Origin: Anisakis pegreffii
Taxonomy: Eukaryota; Nematoda; Chromadorea; Rhabditida; Anisakidae
Direction: 5' to 3'
Length of the DNA: 64,000 nucleotides
Assembly (NCBI GenBank): GCA_035041965.1
Contig: JAPYMA010001379.1
Location: forward strand, 1-64,000
Shown in pieces: positions 54,641-64,000 of this stretch. Numbering within the stretch: position 1 is the first letter of the stretch; each line of letters starts with the position of its first letter. The notes beneath the pieces are model-generated. The model was not told where the DNA came from. It did not search any database and was given only the letters and a program-made list of their open reading frames with translations. The translations under genes and the position numbers were made by a program.

Positions 54641-55421
54641 AGCTGACAGAACATCAGTGATAATCTTGAAAACGGTCTAGGCGTAGAGATTCTGGGGCAT
54701 TTGTGAACTTTTATTGCATGGTTGATTGATTTCTATTACACTGTCATTTGTTGCTATGAATTTGACTGCCTATTCATCGGCCGCAAAGTATGAATTTGAG
54801 AGCATTATTGCTGGAGACATCAGTTCGAATTGATTTGATCGATGAACGTTCAAATTTAAAATTATCAGACTGAATCAATAGAAAGCTTAACAGGTTTTCC
54901 GGAAGAAATGTGACCATACTTATGAAGATGTCTCGTTTTAAGGAAAGAAAAGGATGTGTCATTGTGAAGTGGTTTTTCTTTGGTCACATTTGATACGCAG
55001 CTGACTATTCGTGTCGTCATCGATCTGGTGAAATTCTGATGAGAAGTTACCAGAAAAGTTTTCATCTCTTGGACAGTTTAAGCTTATTCGAAGAAAATAA
55101 TCATATAAATGACACTATTGATATCATTATTAGCGTTATTGGTATTTTCACTATTCTTGCTGCTATTATCATCATTTGTATTACTATCACCGTTCACACC
55201 CTGTGTTTATAATCATGTGAATTTGATGCTTTCATAAAGTAGAATTGAAGCTTTGAGATTGATAGATTTGTGTAGATTTGGGGTGAATAGCAGTGGATAT
55301 ACGTTTCGTGCGGATATATTTTTGATAGGACGACGCGATATATGAACACGAATGCTGGATGCATTGAATTTGGGTTAATCCCGATGCTCATCGAGCACGA
55401 AATACATGCCTGCTATTATTC

Positions 55422-55422
<1 letters not shown>
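54641..55422. other. no gene seen
   Basis: AT-rich DNA with no splice-supported frame or recognisable repeat. Confidence 0.4.

Positions 55423-55474
<52 letters not shown>
55423..55474. repeat. (TTA)n microsatellite
   Basis: About 52 bases of uninterrupted TTA repeat. Confidence 0.97.
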
Positions 55475-58400
55475 CTGGATTTATAATGATCAGTATCATC
55501 GTTCAGTATTGTTATTGTCAGTATTATTATTGTTCTAGTTTATTTTCGTTTATGATTATCATTATCGTAATCGTTACTTATTTATACGAGTTATTCGAAC
55601 ACGAGCAATGCTTTATTAGCATTATTATTATGGTTAGTATTATGATGATCATTTTTTACATCTGACGATATGAGTCATGGCATTGCATGCGACCATGATA
55701 TTGGACAAGAATCAAGGACTCCAAAACTGAATTTTGGTCGAAATCTACGACAAATCGACCAGTTCGCAGATGAAAATATTTCACCTTTTCATCCTCTGAG
55801 GACAACGAAAAAAAGTGAGCGGAAATTTGTTCCTTATGGAAAAAAACAGCCGCGATAATGGTATGAATACGAATCCAACGAAAGGTTAAGCAACCAGAAA
55901 AACGTTGGGTTGAACCTAATTGTAAGGTTAAAATTCTTTGACTAAGATGGAGAAAAAATGCTTGAAAGAGGGAAAAATGTGCATTTATAATGATGTCCTC
56001 ATTGTTAATGATAATAAAACTGATAATAGCACATTTTTATAACTTTATACATTGATCTGTTCCCTTTTCCTTTCTCCATCTTGTTTTTTATGTACATTTG
56101 ACAGTTTGAAAAACAAGTCATGTCCTTTTATTATCCATTCTTCTTATTTTCATCGCATCATTTCATTTTTTCCATCGATCACCTTTAACGAATATCATTC
56201 GAATCCGAAAAAGTGCATCGTTTCCTGGATTATTATCATCTCATTAAATTCCATAATTCAATTAACTGGATTCATATGAATACTTCTGATGAACGTAGTG
56301 GTTCGTGTCCATATTAAGCTTATTAATTTTATGCCAGCATTCATCACCACCATTATCATTATTATTACTGCTTGCAATGTTGTGACCATTTTGGGTTCCT
56401 CCAGCTTTCTTCTTTTGGTTGTTTTCGTTTTTTCCATCACAGCAGTAAGTATGTTCCCATTCTGATGAATCATTGTCGGACAATATCATTACTAATCGTG
56501 AATTTCACACTAATAACTCTTTATTCCACACAAAAAAGTTGGTTCATCATTTTTCATCATTGTCTATCCACTTCGTATCAGCAATTAAAATTTTAAAATC
56601 ATTTTCTGAACAGATCACAATAGATATATCATTCTCCTATCAGTTTTTCATTATATGCATAAATCAGTTCTCATTGCTTCAGCAAATTGGATTTATCAGT
56701 TCCTAATATGTCCTAATATTCTTGATATGTCTTATTTAGTAGTTGCCGATTTCAATAGATAATTGCTGGTGCATTAGTTCTTGATATTTTTTGCATCAGA
56801 TTTTTATTCACTTGCTTATTTTCCCTTTGGTGAAGTATTAATTGACAGGCATCTAACTGACTGATAAATTTGACTCATTTTACTTAATGTTATCCCATTC
56901 AGTTCGACTGATCTGAACAGGAAATTGCGCTCATTGATCCTAGTAGTTAAGATAGCATGAATATTTATTGCACCAGTGCTTACAGTTTTCATAGAGATAT
57001 AAAGTAAACATGGACGGATCTCATCCCTCGTTTATGGGAACTAAAACGATGTTTCCATAGAAGGCCATCGTAAAAGTACTGAAAAGTCAATAGTCCGAAC
57101 TGGATTGAACTCATTCTCAATCTAATACCTGGGTTTAAGCTAATGCGCAGGTTTCAGCCTTACGTTCACCATCAGGTTCATGCTGCGCATGCTCTTTCAT
57201 CTATCAATATCCAACGCTGTTCCAGTCTGATTTTTGATACTTTGGCTAAATCTTAGTTCTATACCCATATTCTCACTCATTTAGTGCACCAGGCATAAAA
57301 ATAGCAAGGGTATGCGTCGTATTGCCCTAATGCAAAATTTGTGGTACTTCAAAGAATTTTCTTGAACTACAAAACGATAGTCTTGTCACTTATTTGTATT
57401 TCCTCCCAGTTGTCGTCGATTTTTTTTCACTATGGATCATCAAAAAGAAATCAGAAATCGGAATAGATAATAAATAGATCAGGTACACTATCATGCTCGG
57501 ATATAAATCCGCTTATGTAAGAGACGCGGCCTTATGATCTCGCATGCTCACAAGTTCGACTTATCCGCATTCACATATTCAATGCAAGCTCTCCAGTTTT
57601 CATTTTCAGTTTGCAACAAAACCTTTTGCATCGCTCAGCTGAAACTTCACAATCACTCAATAGGGTTATTTAAGTTTGTTTTTTTGATACATTGTCGTTT
57701 TTCTTTTACTTTATAGCCAGCTTTTGATAACTTCAAATGCGTGCAATAGAACAGGCTTATTTTTCCATCTACATGTATCCATTTAATCACTGAATTTATT
57801 GGCGATTTGATTCGACAGGATTTCATAGCAATAAGACATGATACATACATTTCATCGTTCGACATCTATCATCCGTATATTTATGAATCCACAGTATTAT
57901 GTTCATATTTTATTAAATCCGTGCATCCATGAACATGACGATGTTCATAAATACGATTTTATTGAGAATGCATGAAGGAAATGAAGTGAAAGGCCATTTG
58001 GATGCGCCTATTTGATCGCTCGTAAATATAATATCAATGCGTGCATTTATCGTCAATCACGAAGACGTATTGTTTGGTGTAGATTTGTTTGGTTGCGTTG
58101 TGTTTTTGTGTTGTGTTTTGCGATTTGAATTGACATCTAGTTGTTTTGTTTATGTGTTTTTATGAACGTTTCTCCTGGGAATTATCGGTGTTTTCTTGTT
58201 GTCGATTTAAATTTGATTTGATTTCGCAGATTATAAGTGAAAAACAAAGAAAAAGATTGACGTAAATACACATAAAAACAACAAACCATATGAATAGAAT
58301 ATGAGAATAATGATAGTTATAGTTCAAAGAAACAGTAGGAGAATCACAATGAAAAGACAGTGAAAACAAACGAATGAACCAGTGCAAAATATGGTGATGA

Positions 58401-58943
58401 TGATGATGACTGCCTTTCTTGTTGTTCGTATGTTAATTAATTTCACCAAGATATCCATCCATCCGATAAAAACAATGAATGAAGGGAGAAAGGATAAACG
58501 AAAATGAAGAGGCGTTCATGGGCGCGCAGTGGTTGGGAAATGAAAAAGATGGATATAGAATGATGGCATGATGCCGGAGGTCATTGATGCGACAGTGAAG
58601 GTTTAGTTGGTGATCTGAAAATGAATGGGGATGATTCGACTATATTGCGATGAATGGATCAAGAACGGAGAGAGTTTACTTTCATTTTTATTTTATTATC
58701 AATCACACCGTGCTCATAGTCATCATTACGTTGGCCAATGTCGAATTATTACTATTGTTGTGTTGTTGATACTGTTATCATTCATTACCATAACGCGACT
58801 GATAGCAGTTTCATTAGTATTGTTATTATTTTCATTTACTCACCTCTAAATTCATTCACTCTTCGTTGATCAAGTAATCTTTGCATGGATGAATACGTCT
58901 TGCCCTATAGCGAGTCACATTTCATATTATGTGGATTCATACA

Positions 58944-58947
<4 letters not shown>
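55475..58947. other. gene-poor, AT-rich stretch
   Basis: No supportable exon or RNA gene. Short frames (for example 55670-55858) have no splice context. Confidence 0.4.

Positions 58948-58994
<47 letters not shown>
58948..58994. repeat. (AT)n microsatellite
   Basis: About 47 bases of AT dinucleotide repeat. Confidence 0.97.
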
Positions 58995-58997
<3 letters not shown>

Positions 58998-60501
58998 CTG
59001 AATTAAGGTGGCGTATAGGCTGGAGGATCGACAGCATTATGAGCCTGTTCATCGCATTAATATTATTGCCTTCTTCATATCGCCTCTACCAGTCAATTAC
59101 TAGATGTAATACACGTGGTAATCTAAAATACGTTTCATAGATAATATCTCGATCCGAATATGGTTCGTTTATTTGATCAAAGTCGTCCATGAAGAAAATG
59201 CCATTGTACTTCTGCATGCATGCGCATTGTGATTGTTTTATTGTTTTCACTTAACGCTTATCACAATGAAACATCTGCTTTTGATAGAAACGCGCTGGTG
59301 ACCACAATAGTTCCTTACAGCTCCCTGAACTTATGACTTTGCTGGATCTGAACCAATTTTCATTGCGAATGATCAACTTAAGCGAAATGCGGTCAACGTT
59401 TATCTATTTCACTCAATTCGGAAAGCGTCTCTCAGTTTATTGCTTTTCCCCTCTTCCTGAGAGCGAATCCCTCCTCACGACATAATTGTCATTGCATTCT
59501 ATGACACCTAATCTTTCCTTTAATTCAACGAATGCTCCAATATTCACAAGTGATAAAGACAGTTGTTACCCAACTAACTGCTTTAATGCTTCATCGGTTC
59601 GCATCAACTGAGTGATCACTTGAATTATTCAGGTCGTTTTATTGAATGTTAGGATCGTAAGATGCTAGTGCATGAGAATACACTAGCACTATTGAGCTGA
59701 ATGAGAATTTTCTTGTACATCTAATCAACTCGTATCGATGAGCATCCATCTGCCATCCACACACAATTCGCTGAAAATGACTGATCAGTAACGAAGATCC
59801 GATGATGAGTTAATTTGATGATGTCGAAAATAAAAAGGAAATCAAACTCTCATCCAAAAGTTTACAAGAATGTCAGACCATTAATTAGTTAATCAAATTT
59901 CTCTCCAACTGAATGAAGATGATACAGATGAAAGGTCATCGCAATCATTATTGTTATGTTATGATGGATGGATGGATGGATAAATGGCGATTTTTCCTGC
60001 TTTTTTGTTAGATTGAGTGTCTCAGAGCAGATGAAGAACACAATATGACGGAAAATTTATGATCCTATCAACACTGATCAAGAAAAAAACGCAGAATAAT
60101 CGTGTTTTTCGAAATAACGTAATTGAAGAAAAAAGAAAAATTGTGCGGAATCCATCACGGAATGAAAAGATGTTTTTGCGAAAGAAGATGAATTTTTCTG
60201 AGTGGCCCTGGGCAGAGATTTGATAGATCAACACCGGTTAACGGTTGTCGGATGCGATTGACGGTACACAAGTTGAGTGATATCGGACTGATACCTGTAC
60301 GTATGAACTCATGGTGTATGCATCTCACATCCGCGATCATTGAAAACACTGAAAAAAATTTGGAGCAGATCAAAAGGACATTCAAGGCGTAAAGAAGGTT
60401 GAGTTGATGAAATAGTTTCTCAACGAACGATAGGTGTGAAAGGTTCGCCAGAAAAACGAGTTGAAGCATTACCGGATACCACTGGATTGAAAAGAGTATA
60501 A
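58995..60501. other. no gene seen
   Basis: Includes a short (GGAT)n run near 59964-59982. A minus-strand 104-codon frame at 60155-60469 has no recognised domain or splice signals. Confidence 0.4.
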
Positions 60502-60566
60502 GGCTGAGCCAGAGTTCAGCTTAATCCGGTTTGGCTGAGCCAAAGTTCAGCTTAATCCAGTTTAAA
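60502..60566. repeat. two-copy tandem repeat, unit about 32 bp
   Basis: GGCTGAGCCAGAGTTCAGCT plus TAATCCGGTTT is followed directly by GGCTGAGCCAAAGTTCAGCT plus TAATCCAGTTT. The copies differ by two substitutions. Confidence 0.9.
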
Positions 60567-61400
60567 CCTTTCACTTTGCGACACTGCTATGCTGACTCAT
60601 ATCTTATTTCACTATGGTGCAATTATTTCCTCAAACGTTGCTCCTGTAAGTTCAGCTTAATAAGAATAAAAACTGGATAACTGCCCGCAGTTGAATATGC
60701 TCTGGAAGCGCGATTATCGTTTCATTCCGGTGGAGTATGTGAACATAACGAAATATGAAATGAAAAGAAAGAACATAAGAATATAATAGTAACAGCAACA
60801 GCATAAGTATAAATAGCAATAAATTTGCTGTAGCATATTCGGATTTGATTCGAGTGAATAATGAAATAAATGAATATGTGTACAGTTGAGTAAGTAGTGA
60901 AATAAACTATAAATAAATGAATGAATATGCGGTGGAATTAATGAATAAAAGAGTAAATTAATAAGTAAATAAGAGCCGGAAAATGGACAAATAAAGGAAT
61001 GATAGATCGATTGCGTCACACAAATGATTCAGTTTGTATGTATCGCACACCTCTGTTTGGTTGTCAATCTTTTCGAGCTATTTACTTGTTCACATAAACA
61101 AACTGTATTTTATTGCTATATTTTACAGTCCATTCCTATCGCCCACCTTAATCCTCTTTGTGTCAAATATGTAAGAAATCACCATTTGCGTATTTCCTTT
61201 CAACGTTTTCCGTATCGCTAAGCATCGAATATCCATTCTAATTTTGAAATAGATTAAGAATGGCGGTGGCAGAGAAGAGAACGAATTAGAGCAATAGTAA
61301 TAACAGTAAATTCATTTCATTATTATTATCTGTTCGACTGGCTGGCTTAGGCTCGTTATATATATCGAAACGATTGTTGAAATATTCGGGTCAGTGGAAA
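60567..61400. other. no gene seen
   Basis: AT-rich. A partial echo of the tandem unit (GTTCAGCTTAATAAG) occurs at 60650-60665. Confidence 0.4.
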
Positions 61401-61889
61401 TGCACAATGCAGCCAATAACAATAAAAACGATGATAATAACAACAATAATAATAGCAATAAAATAATAATAATAACTATGATAATAACAACAACAATGAC
61501 GGCAACAAAGGCAATAATAATAAATAGGATGACAATAACAAAAGTAATTACAATGACAAAAATGAAAACAATAACAATAATAACAACACTAATAAAAGCA
61601 GCGGCAATAACGTGCACACTAATAATGAAAGCAGTAACAATAAAAGGCAAGCATTATTAATAATAACAGCAAATAATAATAATGATAAATGGAACGAGAA
61701 ATATGATTTGATGTAGCACTGCGCCGTTTTTATTGCCGTCAGCACTTTAATGAAGCACTTTAATGACGCTAAACAACGCAAACCACCATGCATCACGTAA
61801 GGGTCTTATTATTGCGATTATTATTATTATTATTATTATTATTATCATTGCTATTATTATTATTATTATTATTATTATCATTGCTATTA

Positions 61890-61941
<52 letters not shown>

Positions 61942-61952
61942 CATCATCATCA

Positions 61953-61992
<40 letters not shown>

Positions 61993-62140
61993 CAGTGCTA
62001 TTATCATTATTATTATCATTATTATTACCATTATTATTTCATTATTATTTTTACTATTATTATTGCGTTCATTGTATTGTTATTATCATTGCTATCGCTA
62101 TTGGTCATGTTATTATTATTACGATCATTATATGAAAGTT
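61401..62140. repeat. long AAT/ATT-rich simple-sequence tract
   Basis: An AAT/AAC/AAA-rich stretch (61401-61690) is followed, after a short unique piece, by an interrupted (TTA)n tract at 61806-62120 with CAT/GCT variants. Open frames across it are poly-Ile, poly-Leu or poly-Asn artefacts. Confidence 0.95.
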
Positions 62141-64000
62141 TTTATTCGTTGTGGCGCGTATGGATGAGCAAAATTGCATTGTGCAAATAAGTGTATTTGA
62201 TCGCATTGAGTATGTGCCACTCGATGTACTTATTAACTGCGCGATATTAATATTTGGAATGCTTTATTATAATCATGTTTTCAATCACATTGTGGAAAAA
62301 CGTTCCGTCGTCGAATCGTATAGATCCTTAATTGTCAGCTTTTGTGTGCTAAATTCATGTGTTGTGCGCAGCGATAGATTGAAACTTAGAGTAGGATGTC
62401 ATATTAGAGAAAAGACATTGCGTATTACAAGGATTCCCAACCGCAAATGCTCCATTGATTGCAGAACTGAATTCATTTGATAAATTTATCCAATCTGAAG
62501 ATGCAACTGGTCACTGCATTTACATTTTTATTCTGCTTGGTGATACCGCTCCTTCTATATTTTCAGAAAGATCTTTGCAAGTGGCTGTTTCGAGCAAAGT
62601 GTTTTTGTGGCTTGATGTGCGTCTGAAAGCAGCCTCCTGGACGTTGTAATAGTAGTAGTGATAATAATCTTAATAATAGTAATAATAATACTTGATGATG
62701 ATAGTGAAAACAGTAATGTATGTTTCACTGAATTTATAGTGATAATATCATACCTACATTTAATGTTTTCTATTCAAAGGATTTAGCATGAATACATTTA
62801 GTTCACCTATCATAACCTTCAATATGTTGACAGTAAACTTCATGTTACTCAGTTTATCCGTCCGCTGGGAAATTGTATTTGTAGTCGTCGTAGTGTACAT
62901 TTTGTTCACTCCTATTATTTGAATCTAACAATGATGACTATAATATGCAGAAACTAATGACAACGGCAATACTTCGGCAGTAAAATTGTAGCGGTAGCAG
63001 TTGCATTAATAACAGTATTAAGATTAATAACACAACAACGGCATTAATGCCGTAGGAATAATCACATCTATGTGAACAAATCTAATATTATAATATGAGT
63101 TGATTAGTAATCGCTCGGTGTGGAAAGTTGTATGATATGAAATGATATGGATGTTCGTTGCAACTTGAATCATTATGAAATATGCATGCATTAGGACGAT
63201 ACAGATGTGTGCAACCATTAACGTATGATATGGTATGATAGGCTATGTTCCGTTTCAAGAAAATGTACACTTCATTTGTGCTGTGATATCGCATAATTCA
63301 CCTGATGAATGAAATATCGAAGTATAAACTCATCAGCAAATGAGCTTGAGCTGCGCTGTTTGCTAGCACATCAACACTTTAATCAGTCGAATTACTTGTC
63401 TTCGAAGATGACTGAATTTATTCATCTTGAAGACGTTATTTAGGCTTTCTCCATCTTCTTCATATTTCTTCTCTCAAACTGGAACGAAGTGAAATCTTCT
63501 CTTGTAAGCGACACATTTGTAATTCTTTCTTCTAGGATCGTTGTGCGGGCGATTGCATTCCGTCGATCTCATTTGATTCGTTATGTCGTGAAAATTTTGT
63601 TGATTTCCGATTAAGCTGATCGTTAACGTTCTAAAATTTTAGAATTTGGAACCTTCACCACCTCTCCAGAAATGGTTTCTATCGAGTAAATTGTTAGGAA
63701 GTGAATGAATATAACGCGCCACTGAGCTATCTTCTATTGCAGAACTTATACACCGTAAAGTGTCATTGAATTCGTATTATTTTCACTGTTTTGTAACGTC
63801 ATCGTCAAAGCACAAGTTTACTCGGTAAGCTGCTTGAGATGCGCTTGCTTGATCAAAAAAACAGTTCAAAATTCACTCTGCATCCAGCACATTAAAACAG
63901 CAAGATTTATTCGATCAAATTTTGATCTTGTAACAATGATTCATGTTAGTGTAGAATCTCTGCAACGTCTCCTTACTTTTTATTACATTTTGTTTTGTTT
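62141..64000. other. terminal stretch, no gene supported
   Basis: A 109-codon frame at 62151-62480 shows no domain or splice signal. The rest is AT-rich with TAATAG-type short repeats near 62645-62690. Confidence 0.35.

Noticed and set aside
60155..60469. 104-codon minus-strand frame
   Set aside because: No domain, no splice signals and no repeat or conservation clue available from sequence alone.
61747..62167. poly-Ile and poly-Leu frames on both strands
   Set aside because: Translations of the interrupted TTA microsatellite.

Overview
This is nuclear DNA from a nematode, most likely a non-Caenorhabditis and probably parasitic species. The species guess is inference. The evidence is AT-rich DNA, many spliced genes with TTTCAG-type acceptors, very large introns, an acceptor AG directly before a start codon (the usual look of a spliced-leader site), and nematode-like LAG-1, CCT-8 and CSN-4 proteins. 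All three recognised genes are on the + strand. I rebuilt their exons from reading frame, splice signals and phase. Every junction keeps phase except the first junction of csn-4.

Layout. 1-12 kb has no recognisable gene. It holds a pair of short hAT-like MITEs (504-1256), another MITE (11593-11807), and eight LAG-1/CSL-type sites (RTGGGAA) between 5404 and 8200. 12087-30482 is lag-1, the Notch-pathway transcription factor. It has two alternative N-terminal parts: exons at 12087-13521 and a separate first exon at 20091-20553. Both end in the same phase and join the same downstream exon at 21802. 32410-33100 is a truncated hAT copy. 33792-37083 is cct-8 (chaperonin theta, nine exons) and 38500/38732-41089 is csn-4 (COP9 signalosome subunit 4). 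42117-45034 is a nearly complete hAT transposon with an exact 8-bp target duplication; its intron-containing transposase has one in-frame stop and seems to have lost its last exon. 45261-49183 is a block of decayed, foreign-looking coding sequence that I cannot name; an old endogenous viral or retroelement capsid-like gene is my best guess. 49.2-64 kb is gene-poor and rich in TA and TAA microsatellites, with at most two weakly supported terminal exons.

The three host genes are unrelated in function: Notch target transcription, cytosolic protein folding, and cullin deneddylation. Their spacing (3.3 kb and 1.4 kb) is wider than a typical nematode operon. The most interesting points are the phase-matched alternative start of lag-1 together with clustered possible autoregulatory CSL sites, the decayed foreign coding block, and the transposon whose frame ends exactly on an orphan splice donor.
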